Shown here: positions 1 to 9,580 of the stretch, piece after piece
Position numbering within the stretch: the stretch's first letter is position 1
Layout: each line of letters starts with the position of its first letter
Source of the DNA: Bemisia tabaci
Taxonomy: Eukaryota; Arthropoda; Insecta; Hemiptera; Aleyrodidae
Length of the DNA: 64,000 nucleotides
Direction of reading: 5' to 3'
NCBI RefSeq assembly: GCF_918797505.1
Contig: NC_092801.1
Span: 10,230,001 to 10,294,000, forward strand
Translations under genes and position numbers: made by a program
Notes under the pieces: generated by a model
The model's database searches: none
What the model was told of the DNA's origin: nothing
Seen by the model: the letters and a program-made list of their open reading frames with translations, nothing else

Positions 1-335
1 AAGGGTTCGAACCACCCCTACCCACCCCCCACCCCCTCATACCAGGACGCGCGATCGCCGGACGACAGCGTTAACGGCGTTCTTCACACTCGCTTTCACA
101 CCCCCGGTGGCATAAAGCTGTAACCAGCGTGATTAGCCCGCCGCGGGGGCGAGGGGCTCCGTCGCCGGCGGTGGTTTTGTTTCAGCTTCCGCAACATTGA
201 GCAGATTTTTCATTACGGTTAAAACCCGGCCACCCCATCTCCACCCCCCCCCTCCTCCTCCCGCCGATCGTCGCGGCGGTTTCCCCCGGTCCGTAATCAG
301 AACATCCGCCCCGTTGCTGTGATGTAAGGCGTAAG
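1..335. other. GC-rich intronic stretch, no gene seen
   Basis: Contains C-runs (21-43 and 241-256) and short GC-rich segments. It lies downstream of the last visible exon of the minus-strand gene. I looked for the continuation of the DM13 protein on the minus strand and saw none. Confidence 0.5.
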
Positions 336-791
336 CTCCCGTGCTAAGGAAGAACGCCGTATGAACCTTCAGACGTCACCAAATTTCCTTCAATGAAAAC
401 CTAAGTCACTGGGATGGTTGAGAATAGATTCCTTCAATGTTTTCAGAAAATTTTGTTCCCAATTTTATCTACACGGAAAAAAAAGAATTGCTGATTCAGC
501 AATTCTTTGTGCAGCAATTCTTGGTAGCATTAAAAATGCTACTTTAACCATCCCCGTGGTTAAATTAGTTTACAATGTGGTCAAAGTAGCATTTTTTTGT
601 TGTAAAATCTGCGTTGAAACATTGCACTCACTGTTTTCAGCAATTGAATTGCTGAATCAGCAATTCTTTTTTTTGTTCCGTGTAAAGCGTCTGAAAATTT
701 CAAGGGGAAATTTCCCTCAAAAACACGTGTTTTATCCGGGAAATTTGGCAACTCTCGAATGTTCATACGGCGTTCTATCTTAGCGCGGCAG
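336..791. mobile_element. MITE family C copy 1, split by a family E element
   Basis: The left end resembles CTGCCGTGCTAAGGAAGAAC and the right end is its inverted match, ending TTAGCGCGGCAG. About 240 bp of family C sequence remain once the 213 bp insert at 471-683 is removed, close to the 253 bp of intact copies. The short ORFs crossing it are incidental. Confidence 0.8.
471..683. mobile_element. MITE family E copy 1 (nested)
   Basis: Ends ACACGGAAAAAA / TTGTTCCGTGT. Inside are inverted blocks built on AATTGCTGATTCAGCAATT and on AAAAATGCTACTTTAACCA / its complement, so most of the 213 bp can fold back. It sits inside family C copy 1, so it inserted later. Confidence 0.75.
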
Positions 792-1768
792 TATGGCCTT
801 TGAACTCATGATCGCGGCTTTCGATGGGGGATGAACGGAAGGATTCTGACAGGACTTGGGCGGGAGGAGTATATTTTAGAGTCCTATCCACGAACTGGCT
901 TTCCAATCCTACTGCTGCTGATTGCGATGCGTTGAGTAATCTTTTGATAAGATGATTTTAATAAATCCTAGTTTGACAAACTCGCTTCACAAATTGCACT
1001 ATTATCAAGCGCTCTTGGACGAAGAAAATATTCGACAAATCGCTCAACAAGTGCGGAAATTGCGGGGACCTACCATATCTTCTGCACATATCAGAATAGT
1101 TATCGTGTGTTGTGTGTTGTACATTTTCTCTTAGAACGACCATTATCAAATACGGCAAAGAAATTCTAGAGTGGCAGTGGCCGTGCACATATCGGTGTTC
1201 TCCTCCCCGCAGTCAACAGCAGCACCTGCCTTGCTAGTAATTTGGCAACGTCTAGGTTGGGTTAAGTTAGGTCACGCAACTAAACTAACTTAACGGCAAA
1301 GCGGGAGGTATCACTCAAATTGAAGGCGCCCCAATCCTGAATTTGTTGAAGGCTCATACGGCGTTCTTCCTTTAGCACGGCAGATCTGGAAAGTGTAATC
1401 CCTGGTTCAACTGTAGATCGGAATGTGCAGGGCTCAAAATCAACTCTGGGGAGCTGCAATACGTGGGAGTTCAAATTCTCAACGACCTTCCGCTCTATTG
1501 TCCTCGCGGAACTTTGAATTTGATCTCTTGTGATGTGATGTGCGATGCAAGGTCGCGAATGCGCGGCAAATCGTGCCTTCCTACGTTTTCCCACTTGTTC
1601 CGATGAATTTCGCCTTTGTGTTATGTCATGGTCATGCCGTAAGGTAATAGACGAATGGAGTACATTTATAATTAGGAACTTCTATTTCCGGCTCAGTTCA
1701 GAAACAACGTGTGTATCTTTAGTTTCCCTACACACAAAAGTTTTTTTTTTTACGGATGAGTCAGAAAT
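792..1768. other. Mostly unique intronic DNA with a solo family C end
   Basis: A stretch with one orphan right end of family C at 1342-1383 (GGCGTTCTTCC...TTAGCACGGCAG). Antisense ORFs of 104 and 112 codons overlap near 1280-1883, but neither resembles a known protein and the second runs into repeat BB, so I treat both as chance. Confidence 0.5.
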
Positions 1769-1916
1769 TGGACTGCATTTTGCAATTTGGAACTATGAAT
1801 TCTGGCTTTTCTGGAAAAACACTTATGTGCATGGGGAAACTAACGGCGTATACGTTGTTTTTAAACTGGGCTGTAATTTATAGTTCCAAATTGCAAAATG
1901 TAGTCCAGTTGTACTT
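1769..1916. mobile_element. MITE family BB copy 1
   Basis: Inverted ends GGACTGCATTTTGCAATTTG and its complement TGCAAAATGTAGTCC, about 148 bp. The left arm reads AACTATGAATTCTGG and the right arm AATTTATAGTTCC. Related copies lie at 1931-2066, 13940-14075 and 31626-31755. Confidence 0.7.
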
Positions 1917-1930
1917 CCTACTTGCAAAAT

Positions 1931-2066
1931 GGACTTTATTTTGCAATCAGGAATATAAATTCTGGCTCATCCGAGAAAACACGTATATGCGTAAGGAAAC
2001 GAATGGTTCATACATTGTTTTTATACTGAACTAGAATTTATAGTTCCTAATTGCAAAATGCAATCC
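1931..2066. mobile_element. MITE family BB copy 2
   Basis: A diverged second copy directly beside copy 1, in the same orientation, with ends GGACTTTATTTTGCAATC and TTGCAAAATGCAATCC. The adjacency suggests either tandem duplication or insertion next to an existing copy. Confidence 0.65.
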
Positions 2067-2239
2067 AAATATAGTCGAAATTATTCGTCGGTTTCCGGAC
2101 TCGAAGGGACATAACTTAGTTCCGAGGTTGCAAAATTGACTCAAATAATTTAATATTTTACGAAAATGTAATAAAAAGTATAAATGTAAAAAAAGTATAA
2201 AAGTGTATAAAAGTATAAATGTAATAAAAGGAATAGGTA

Positions 2240-4080
2240 TCATCAGTTTCTCTCTTCCCAAAAGTTGGATGATAAAATTATGTACAGACAGGCTCAAGCA
2301 AGAGTCCGTCGAGTAATCACTCGGAAAAAGAATGAGGCTTGGGAAGAAAGCTGTATGAAGATAAATACCTACCTTGGAGGTCGGAAAAGTACGGAAGGCT
2401 GGAAAGTGATCAAAGGGTTGCGGCGGAATAAAATGCGCGACATCATATCTCCGATACCAATTGACAAGATGGAGAACTATTTTAAAGATTTATTAACGGA
2501 GAGGCGACCCGAGTTTCAAGGCGGAGTCATAGGCACTAAAGAAGATTCCAACGTGGAGATCCAGCTCCAAGATGTAGTGAAGGCTGTGAGGGAGTTGAAA
2601 ACTCGCAGAGCTCCTGGACCTGGGGGTATACCGGCGGAGTTGATAAAATGTGGCACCGGTAAACTATTTGAACATCTTCGGAAACTTATGCAAGACTGTT
2701 TGCATGGTTCCGAAATACCAAAGGATTGGAAGGAATCTTGGATTACTCCCAGTCATAAGAAAGGTAGTAAACAAGATTGCGATAATTATAGAGGTATATC
2801 GGTCACAGGAACCTTGAGCAAGGTCTATGGTAAAATTCTCAAGGCAAAGGTCGAAGAGTTTTGGAGCGGCCAGGAAGCCGAAGAACAGGCTGGTTTTAGA
2901 GCCGGTAGGTCTACCGTCGACCATCTGTTCACCATCACCCAGGTCATCGAGAAGAAAAGGGCGGTCAGCCAGGAGCTGCACTTGGTGTTTGTGGATCTTC
3001 AGAAAGCTTATGACAGCGTGCCGTTAGTGAAGCTTTGGGAAGCCTTGGAAAAAAGGGATTTTAGCAAAGGACTTGTGGGGGCAATTAAATCATTTTATAA
3101 CGGGACGATAGCAAGAATTAAATGTCGTGGAGAGTTGTCCGGAGGTTTCTTCGTCACAAAAGGACTGAAACAAGGTTTTTGTTTGTCACGAACACTATTT
3201 AAGGTATACCTAGAGCACGTTTTAGAGGAATGGAAGAAGAAGGTTGCAGGAATGGGCGTTCCACTCCTTGATGGGCAGACCCTTTATACTCTATGCTTTG
3301 CCGATGACCAGATCGTTGTAGCTCAAGATGAGGAAGATGCAGATTACATGACGCGGAAGTTGGTCGAAGAATATCGGAAATGGGGCATGGATGTTAGTGT
3401 GTCCAAGACAGAGAAGCTGGTCGTGGGAGCAGCGCATCAACGGCAAAGCATAGAGCTTGAGGATGGACGGCGCATCGAAAAGTGTGATGAGTATAAGTAT
3501 CTCGGTGTCTGGCTTGATCAGGATGGAAGGATGGATAGAGCAATTAAGGACAGGATCATCCAGGGCAGGAGAGCCATCGCGATGCTGAACGGGGTGCTCT
3601 GGGATCAGAGCATCTCAAAGGCAAACAAGCACCGGATATATGACGCCATCGTTAAAAGTATCGTGCTCTATGGTAGTGAAGTGTGGCCTTTGACGAAAAG
3701 AACGCAAGAAATGTTGAGGGCAAATGAAATGGATTTTTGGCGGCGATCTGCCGGCATTTCGAGACGGGACCGTGTCCGTAATGAGAGAATTCGCCAGGTG
3801 ATGAAGGTTGAAAAAGATATCGTGCACGAAGTCATGTCCAGGCAGTTATGCTGGTATGGACATGTGCAAAGAATGTCGGAGGAGAGGTTGCCCAAACAAG
3901 TTTTGGATTGGGTACCACCTGGGAAGAGGCGACGGGGACGTCCCGTAAAGGGTTGGCGGCAGGGCGTTGACGAAGAGATGTTGCGGTGTCAGTTGCCCGA
4001 GAACCTCTGGGAAGACAGGCATATGTGGCGTTTGGGTGTCGTAGAACGCCAGAGTGCTTTATAAAGCGACTTTATATATA
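2240..4080 (+). mobile_element. 5'-truncated RTE-like non-LTR retrotransposon
   Basis: A LINE body containing the reverse-transcriptase ORF at 2265-4064 and a short 3' tail of TA repeats (4070-4080). The endonuclease region expected upstream is absent, as usual after incomplete reverse transcription. The 3' end matches the second copy at 10916-11740, fixing the element boundary at the alternating TA tail, which is typical of RTE-type elements. A Helitron has landed in that tail. Confidence 0.8.
2265..4064 (+). CDS. Reverse transcriptase of a non-LTR retrotransposon (partial polyprotein)
   Basis: An uninterrupted 599-codon ORF; the methionine is arbitrary because the element is 5'-truncated. 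It would copy element RNA at a nicked chromosomal target. Residues 112-122 carry the RAPGPGGIPAE finger motif, 161-179 the TPSHKKG...NYRGIS block, 207-216 EEQAGFRAGR, 241-250 palm motif A (VFVDLQKAYD), 301-312 motif B (LKQGFCLSRTLF) and 345-348 the catalytic FADD. Residues 528-537 (LCWYGHVQRM) and 553-561 (GKRRRGRPV) form the usual C-terminal segment of RTE-type pol proteins. The apurinic endonuclease domain is missing. Motif B departs from the common LKQGDxLSPxLF: F replaces D and R replaces P, so activity is doubtful despite the open frame. Clade assignment to RTE is by motif recall, not by a tree. Confidence 0.88.
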   Translation: MDDKIMYRQAQARVRRVITRKKNEAWEESCMKINTYLGGRKSTEGWKVIKGLRRNKMRDIISPIPIDKMENYFKDLLTERRPEFQGGVIGTKEDSNVEIQLQDVVKAVRELKTRRAPGPGGIPAELIKCGTGKLFEHLRKLMQDCLHGSEIPKDWKESWITPSHKKGSKQDCDNYRGISVTGTLSKVYGKILKAKVEEFWSGQEAEEQAGFRAGRSTVDHLFTITQVIEKKRAVSQELHLVFVDLQKAYDSVPLVKLWEALEKRDFSKGLVGAIKSFYNGTIARIKCRGELSGGFFVTKGLKQGFCLSRTLFKVYLEHVLEEWKKKVAGMGVPLLDGQTLYTLCFADDQIVVAQDEEDADYMTRKLVEEYRKWGMDVSVSKTEKLVVGAAHQRQSIELEDGRRIEKCDEYKYLGVWLDQDGRMDRAIKDRIIQGRRAIAMLNGVLWDQSISKANKHRIYDAIVKSIVLYGSEVWPLTKRTQEMLRANEMDFWRRSAGISRRDRVRNERIRQVMKVEKDIVHEVMSRQLCWYGHVQRMSEERLPKQVLDWVPPGKRRRGRPVKGWRQGVDEEMLRCQLPENLWEDRHMWRLGVVERQSAL

Positions 4081-5121
4081 CTAGCTGCTTCAGCTCGCTA
4101 CGCTCGCTTGCGCCGCTAGCCGGGGGCAAGCCCCCCTGGACCCCCAGTTACTCGCTCCGCGAGTAACTGTTGGCTCGCTTCGCGAGCCAAATTTTGCTAC
4201 TACCAGTGCTTAGAGGACTTCCTGGAGGCAAAATGATAAATTCAAAAACGAAGAATAGGAAACTAAAAATTACCTACTTTTAGAAAAAGAAACAACCTTG
4301 AAAAATAAATAACACTCCTGGAAAAGAAAATCAGAACACTTTTTTAAAATGTAACGGTGCGAAAGGGTGAAGATAAATCACCAATTCTCTTGGAAGAAGA
4401 CATGAGCCGACCCCCGACATGAGTGAAACTGCCGGCCGTGGGACCCATGCTAGGGTAGAAGGGTGACACGTGTTGTGAGGAGGTAGGGATGGGTTTACGT
4501 GGAGAGGGAAACGGAAAATCAGAGGGTGGGAGGTCCCCCAACCATATGACTCGTCCAGCGTCAAAAACGCAAATATGTCGTTATCAAATCAAGGTAAATT
4601 TTGCAACGTCGGTCGTGCAAATCGAAAAACTAAGGAATGTTGGCACGTCTACAGCCTGAGAGCTTTCATTCAAAACAAATCCGAGCAAAATCGGTCCAGT
4701 AGTTTCCGAGATCGAATTAGCACAAACCGTCCAACGTCAAAAACGCAGGCATGTCGTTATCAAATCAAGGTAAATTTTGCAACTTCGGTCGCGCAAATCG
4801 AAAAACGAAGGGGTCTTGGCACATCTAGACCCTATGAGCTTTCATTTAAAACAAATCCGAGGAAAATCGGTCCAGTAGTTTCCGAGATCGAATTAGCACA
4901 AACTGTCCAGCGGCAAAAACGCTAATATGTCGTTATCAAATCAAGGTAAATTTTGCAACGTCGGTCGTGCAAATCGAAAAACTAAGGAATGTTGGCACGT
5001 CTACAGCCTAAGAGCTTTCATTTAAAACAAATCCGAGCAAAATCGGTCCAGTAGTTTCCGAGATCGAATTAGCACAAACTGTTGGAGGCCAAAAAAGGCC
5101 TTAGGATATTAAATATATAGA
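4081..5121 (-). mobile_element. Non-autonomous Helitron
   Basis: Read on the minus strand it begins TCTATATATTTAATATCC and ends GAAGCAGCTAG, with an A before the TC and a T after CTAG, the A|T insertion of Helitrons. No Rep/helicase ORF is present. Two perfect hairpins lie near the 3' end (4147-4167 and 4172-4188), and the middle holds a tandem array of ~176 bp units. It sits exactly in the TA tail of the LINE, so it is younger than that insertion. A shortened relative occurs at 42394-42623. Confidence 0.8.
4562..5086. repeat. Tandem array, three ~176 bp units inside the Helitron
   Basis: Units start near 4562, 4738 and 4914 with CAAAAACGC, followed by ATGTCGTTATCAAATCAAGG, and end GAATTAGCACAAAC. 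They differ by scattered substitutions. Internal minisatellites of this kind are common in Helitrons. Confidence 0.85.
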
Positions 5122-5281
5122 TATACGAAAATGTACCCGTGCAGTTTCTTTCCGACGTACTTCCTGATTTTTGCACGAGATTAGAAGCAGAATTGGTAAA
5201 ATTTTCGGTCAGAAATGCCCAAAATTCTCCTTGTAAAAATACAATTTGCGAGAGGTACGTTAGCAAAATTGCTATGTAGTT

Positions 5282-5682
5282 CCCAAGTAGCATTGTCATC
5301 TACTTTCTAGGTGGCGCTCATCAAGGAAACGTCTACTTTATAGATAGAACAATTTTCTTGAAAGAAAATGGGTATAAAGTAGATCTAGAAACTAGACACA
5401 AGAAAATAGAAAGAAAATACATGTTTTCCTTGTATTTTCTTTAAAGAAAACGTTAACAAATTGGCTAAAAAATAATTCTACTTTTAATAAATTTTCTATC
5501 TTTTTTCCAAATGGGAAGTTGACAGAAAGTAGACCTATGAAATGGATCTATTTCCTTTGGTCAGACTTTTGACTCTCAATGTTTTTTCTCTCTATTTTCT
5601 GGATAACTCTCATTTTCTTTGTTTTTTCTAGAAATTTTCTTAATATTTTTTCTCTAGAAAAAATTCTATTTTGCTACTTGGG
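5282..5682. mobile_element. Palindromic-ended element GG
   Basis: Exact 11-bp inverted ends CCCAAGTAGCA / TGCTACTTGGG about 400 bp apart. The interior is rich in AGAAAATG-type and complementary TTTTCT tracts that can pair. An isolated GCTACTTGGG end also occurs at 23831. No coding capacity. Confidence 0.6.
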
Positions 5683-5718
5683 TCAGTTAATTTGGAGTTA
5701 ATTTTACATTGAGTCAAA

Positions 5719-5977
5719 TGGATCTCATTTAACGAAGAGGAACCAGCGCGATTACAGTGTTGTAGATATGTTGCTGCTTTATAATTATCTGAAACATCTC
5801 CTAGAATAGCAAAAAGTTTTTGCTTCCTATAATAAAAAATGTTAATTAAAAAGGATAATAATTGTGTGAATTTTAACACTGTACATATATTAAGTATTTT
5901 TAAAATTAAAGAAGAAGTTGCACGACTTTGAAAACATTGTAAACGCGCTGGTTCCTTTTTGCTGAATTCGATCCAAA
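5719..5977. mobile_element. MITE family R copy 1
   Basis: Ends GGATCTCATTTAACGAAGAG and, inverted, TTGCTGAATTCGATCC; the subterminal AGGAACCAGCGCG pairs with CGCGCTGGTTCC. About 259 bp. It ends 56 bp from the splice donor of the DM13 exon at 6034-6145. A fragment with the same CTGGTTCCTTTTTACT arm is at 12965-13025. Confidence 0.7.
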
Positions 5978-6033
5978 TGTGGGAAGTGAGCTGAATTTTC
6001 AGCACAATCTGGCAAGAATGAGAGAAAACTCAC

Positions 6034-6145
6034 CGTGAATCTCCTACACCATACGGACAGCCACTTGATGTCTTTGACCCGCTTGCCGGCGGGTAGCTTC
6101 AGGACGATGTTAGCTTTGTTGTGGTATCGCAGCACGGGAGGGTCC
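6034..6145 (-). CDS. Skeletor: Skeletor-like gene, internal coding exon: second half of a DM13 domain
   Basis: A 112-bp exon, one base plus 37 codons, bounded on the minus strand by TTTTTTCAG|G and ACG|GTGAGT, a consensus donor. The peptide starts DPPVLRYHNKANIVLKL and continues PAGKRVKDIKWLSVWCRRFT, the C-terminal part of a DM13 domain with its IKWxSVWC signature and conserved cysteine. DM13 domains occur in Skeletor and Knickkopf, which in insects act in the spindle matrix/cuticle and in chitin organisation; they have been proposed to bind or undergo redox chemistry. The leading base completes the AG left by the exon at 27944-28202, giving arginine. The exon ends in phase 0, so the next exon should begin with a full codon; it is not in the window. 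The SVWC form favours Skeletor over Knickkopf. Confidence 0.88.
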
Positions 6146-6414
6146 CTGAAAAAACACCAGGAAAACACTCATTAGACCCTTTGAAAGGGATGCAGCATCG
6201 GGGACAAGAGAGCAGATTGTGCGAGCCGCAGCAAACAGCAAACAACTAGGTTCCATGCTCCGAAACTCTTACATTCGTGATTCATATTTGGATCCTAGTC
6301 ATTTACCCTCAGAAGTATGTATTCGCAAGTCAAAATTTGCTCATAATTTAGTGACCAACACTGGAAAAAGAAAAATATCGCAGATTTTACTAAACTCGTA
6401 CACAGTGAAACCAG

Positions 6415-6540
6415 CATGGTAATAAATACTGGACTGTATGGTAGTATTTACTATACTATGGTAAGTATCAACAGTATTCTGGTGAATACTACCATAATTC
6501 TGGTTATTTACAGTACATGGTATCACCGTGTAAAAAATCA
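6415..6540. repeat. Short imperfect palindrome X
   Basis: CATGGTAATAAATACTGG and its near complement around 6480-6522 (CTGGTTATTTACAGTACATGG), with repeated TGGTAGTATTTACTA-like words between. Single copy in the window; probably a degraded MITE. Confidence 0.4.
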
Positions 6541-6579
6541 TCGCTCCTCGTGATTTTTGAGACACTTTAGCGCCAATCT

Positions 6580-6760
6580 CAGTGTGGCCAGCGCAATGCC
6601 CATGTTAGCGCCTACAAGACTGCGAGGATACTTCACGCATTGCGCGTATGGACCGTAGTGTACGCGTAATGCGTGAAGTATCCCTGCAGTCGGTTACACG
6701 CAATGCGTGAAGTATCCCGGTAGTCTTGTAGGCGCTACGCGTTTCGCGCTGGCCGCACTG
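6580..6760. mobile_element. Palindromic MITE with CAG...CTG ends, related to family F
   Basis: Ends CAGTGTGGCCAGCGC and GCGCTGGCCGCACTG, inverted. Each arm also carries CGCCTACAAGACTG and GGATACTTCACGCATTGCG, shared with family F at 46740, 50800 and 62310. CAG ends suggest hAT-like, but no 8-bp duplication is visible at this copy. Confidence 0.65.
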
Positions 6761-6836
6761 TGTTTGACTGTAATATTCAAATTCGCCGAGTCAGCTTTCT
6801 CTACTCATGGTTTTGAAATGTTTTGCACTCTGTAGG

Positions 6837-6909
6837 GATTATTGCCATTTGCCATGGATTATTGCCATTTGCCATGGATTATTGCCATTTGCCATGGATT
6901 ATTGCCATT
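6837..6909. repeat. 20-bp minisatellite, about 3.6 units
   Basis: GGATTATTGCCATTTGCCAT is repeated three times exactly, with a further GGATTATTGCCATT. Just upstream of a family N fragment (about 6960-7030). Confidence 0.9.
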
Positions 6910-7038
6910 CAATGAGTAACAACTCTTATTTTTGCTCTAGCAAAAGTTTGCAACAGGCCCATTCTCTGTGACAATTTCAAGGAACGATGTTGGTTCGGTT
7001 CTCTTTTAAAAAGTAAAATAAGGGTAGAGATTTTGAAA

Positions 7039-7261
7039 CGCCACACAGACTAGCAAGTCAATCAGAGAAGTCGGACATGCAATTTTGATGTTTATATTGT
7101 CACATTTTCAATTTAAAGGGGTGCTCTTTGAAGAAAAGTTCACGAGGAAACCAATGGAACCACTCTAAATACCTTGAGGTTTTGTATAAACTGAGTTATA
7201 AGCTTTTAAAGTTTCCGAATTTTGTCCGACCTCTCCTATTGACTGGATCCCCCGTGCGCCG
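7039..7261. mobile_element. MITE family H copy 1 (diverged)
   Basis: Degenerate left end, with AAGTCAATCAGAGAAGTCGG inside it, and right end GTCCGACCTCTCCTATTGAC. The interior TTCACGAGGAAACCAATGGA and TATAAGCTTTTAAAGTTTCC is shared with copies at 16329, 41819, 42750, 50302 and 59983. Confidence 0.75.
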
Positions 7262-7714
7262 GAACCAAGATACGCATGTTTTCAGTTGCACCAATGATAT
7301 TTAACAGAGACGATTTGAAAAGAACAGATGTCAGAATCAAAATAAAGCGGAAAATGAAAGAAGAACAATTCCGGAAGTCTTAAGGGTGTTAAAGCATCTC
7401 GGAAGTTGAGGGTTAAGGTGTCTCCCGCCCCCGCGAGAAATCGTTTCCTGTCGTCGTAAAAAATAATCTCCGCGGAGGACATCCGAATTGGGGGACAGAG
7501 CCGAGCAGTGTTGCCAAGAATTGGGAAATATCTGAATTTACCCAAAAATTGAGAGCCGAGACGCCAAGAGCTTTGGGAAGGTAAATGTTACAATGCTCCT
7601 GTTTGGGAGGTATTAAATAAGGTTCTTTGCTTACAGCAATCAGCAATATATGGCTGCAAAATAATATTTTTTGACTATTGAAATAGATTTTAATACTTCT
7701 GGCTTAAGTAAATG
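7262..7714. other. Unique intronic DNA, nothing recognised
   Basis: Two overlapping minus-strand ORFs of 77 and 87 codons have no recognisable motif and are probably chance. Confidence 0.5.
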
Positions 7715-7748
7715 ACAGCATATCGACGATGTAAGTTCGCAGCCACGT

Positions 7749-7913
7749 CAGTAGCGTGGCGTGAATTGCGATTTATAGATTGTTATGTCATTTAAACCTA
7801 TGGGAAAGGATCGATAAACAAGGTGTTCGCAGCGAACACCTTAATAATCGATTCTTTACCATAGGTTTAAATGACATCACAATCGATACATCTCAATTCA
7901 CGCCACGCCACTG
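7749..7913. mobile_element. hAT-like MITE family J copy 1 (nested)
   Basis: 165 bp with ends CAGTAGCGTGGCGTG and CACGCCACGCCACTG. The core includes GGTGTTCGCAGCGAACACC, a perfect palindrome, flanked by AATCGAT/ATCGAT words. Same length as copies 2 and 3. Flanks (GCCACGT / TCACGT) give only a weak duplication. Confidence 0.8.
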
Positions 7914-8109
7914 TCACGTATCTCGGTTTGCGACGTCGCAGACTTCCTGTCATACTTAATTGTTTAAAAGGCAAATTTCTCAATCCCCTCAATTTTTCTC
8001 TTTTTTTGTTTTTCTTTTCGGCGGCAAAACCGCCGTGACTTTTCCTCCTAAAGCAAAGAAAATTCTGCGAAAACTTCAGGGGACGATGTCGTTTCGTTCT
8101 CTACTAGAA

Positions 8110-8331
8110 TAAAAAAAAACACATTGGATCTAGAGTCCAGACTCTTGAAAACATTGACAAGAAAAAGGACTCTTGATTCAATCAGATTTAAGCTTGAATC
8201 AAAAGGAAATCCGCTCAAATTAAGAGGCTTGGTTCTTGATTAACGCTTAAATCTGATTGAATCAAGAGAATTTTTTCTTGTCGATGTTTTCAGGAGTCTG
8301 GACTCTAGATCCGATGTGTTTTTTTCGAGTG
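8110..8331. mobile_element. Family A hairpin MITE copy 1 (nested)
   Basis: Both arms carry the ACATTGGATCTAGAGTCCAG-type sequence and its complement, but the extreme ends are decayed (AATAAAAA and CGAGTG in place of CACTGG and CCAGTG). Confidence 0.8.
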
Positions 8332-8439
8332 TCCTTTAACAAAATAAAATAATAGCGGAGATTTTCAAACACCGCAAAGGAGATACGTGGTTGCGGACCT
8401 ACACCGTCAATATGTGCCATTACATAAGCCATGCAGATA

Positions 8440-8855
8440 GGAGCTTTTACAGATGAGTCAGAAATAGTAGCTTTTCATTGAAACATGTAGTTCCAAACTT
8501 GTAATCCGCACAAACGCTCTCTTGTAAAAAATTAAATTACCCAGCCAAATTTGGCAATAGCACTACCGCGCTAAGGAAGAACACCGTATGAACATTCGAG
8601 AGTTGCCAAATTTCCCTGGATAAAACATGTGTTTTTGACAACATTCATGCAATTTTTCCTTGAAATTTTCAGTTATTTTAGATTGAATTGCGCACAAAAT
8701 TGACTGAAAATTTTGGAAAATAATATTCACAGTTTGCCCTGTAAATTCGTGTTTTATTTAAGGAAATTTGGCAACGCCTGAAGGTTCATACGGCGTTTTT
8801 CCTTACCACGGCAGAGCAGATATGGCTTAGCTCCTTTCTGCTGAACGGGGTCCAG
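8440..8855. mobile_element. Family Q element split by a family C copy
   Basis: The left segment has AATCCGCACAAACGCTCTC and AATTTGGCAATAGCAC, the right one ATGGCTTAGCTCCTTTCTGC and GGGGTCC, matching the right half of family Q (40679-40920). The family C copy at 8563-8814 separates them. Confidence 0.6.
8563..8814. mobile_element. MITE family C copy 3
   Basis: 252 bp with ends CTACCGCGCTAAGGAAGAAC and TTCCTTACCACGGCAG, each continuing into GTATGAACATTCGAG / GAAGGTTCATACGG. Nested in a family Q remnant. Confidence 0.85.
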
Positions 8856-8859
8856 GTTA

Positions 8860-9160
8860 GAGTCCCTTTACCTGAGAGTCAAGACAATGTGAATCCATTT
8901 CTGATTGGTTCCCGTATTTTTGGCCTTCACAGTGTCACAAACGGGAATAAAGATTACATTTTCACCGATTGCAAAGATTATAATCTGGAGTGGACCAAGG
9001 AGGTTTGGCAAGGAGCAAACGGAATAAGAGAAGGAACGGAGAAAGGAATTTGAGAATGGGCCGATCAAAGAATAGGAAAAACGTTCAATTTCTGTAATCT
9101 TTATTCCCGTTTGTGACTCCATGAGGGGGTGTTGTCTTGACTCTCAGTATAAAGGGACTC
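8860..9160. mobile_element. Inverted-repeat element EE
   Basis: Outer arms GAGTCCCTTTACCTGAGAG and CTCTCAGTATAAAGGGACTC, inner arms CACAAACGGGAATAAAGATT and its complement at 9097-9116. Single copy here, about 300 bp. Confidence 0.6.
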
Positions 9161-9580
9161 AAGTCCAGGTCTCCTTCCCGTGAACGATCACGATTTTTCA
9201 GGGAGATTTGTCAACGCTGGCGTTGAGGTGGAGGCGTTTTGATGGAGTGATCATGGGCTCTAACGAGACGAATTCGCCGAATGAATTGGAGGGAGGCTGA
9301 AGGACTCCCCAGGGACACGGGAGGGCGGCGGTATACAGTGCAGCGCTCGAGTTTTCACCCCCTGTCCCCCTCCCTTAGTATTGGTTTCAATCATCGTCCA
9401 ACATTACCTTATTAATTTTCCTCCTCCCTCCTCAAACCCCCCTCCCCCTCCTCGAACCCTCCTCCCCCTCCCCCGGCCAAAACTTGATAATGCGGTCATC
9501 TTAATTTGCAGAGGCTGCCGTGAGGACTACCTCAAGTTGAGATGTTCACCTTCTCAGCGCTAGGGTTGTTACCCCAGTCC
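9161..9580. other. Intronic DNA with a C-rich low-complexity tract
   Basis: 9417-9478 is a CCTCCC/CCCCC run. The short proline-rich ORF over it is a composition artefact. Nothing else seen. Confidence 0.5.

Larger units (their letters stand above)
7715..8428. mobile_element. MITE family N copy 1, holding a hAT MITE and a family A hairpin
   Basis: Outer ends (CGACGATGTAAGTTCGC; complement near 8418, CTACACCGTCAATATG) match family N at 20838-21100 and 42131-42393. The TTTGCGACGTCGCAGACTTC block is present at 7927. Two elements are nested: J1 at 7749-7913 and A1 at 8110-8331. Confidence 0.65.

Noticed and set aside
1..20. GGTTCGAACC resembling a tRNA B box
   Set aside because: No A box, anticodon arm or acceptor stem can be seen, and the motif is a short palindrome that arises by chance.
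3615..3895. Minus-strand ORFs over the LINE (also at 11271-11551)
   Set aside because: Antisense shadows of the reverse transcriptase.
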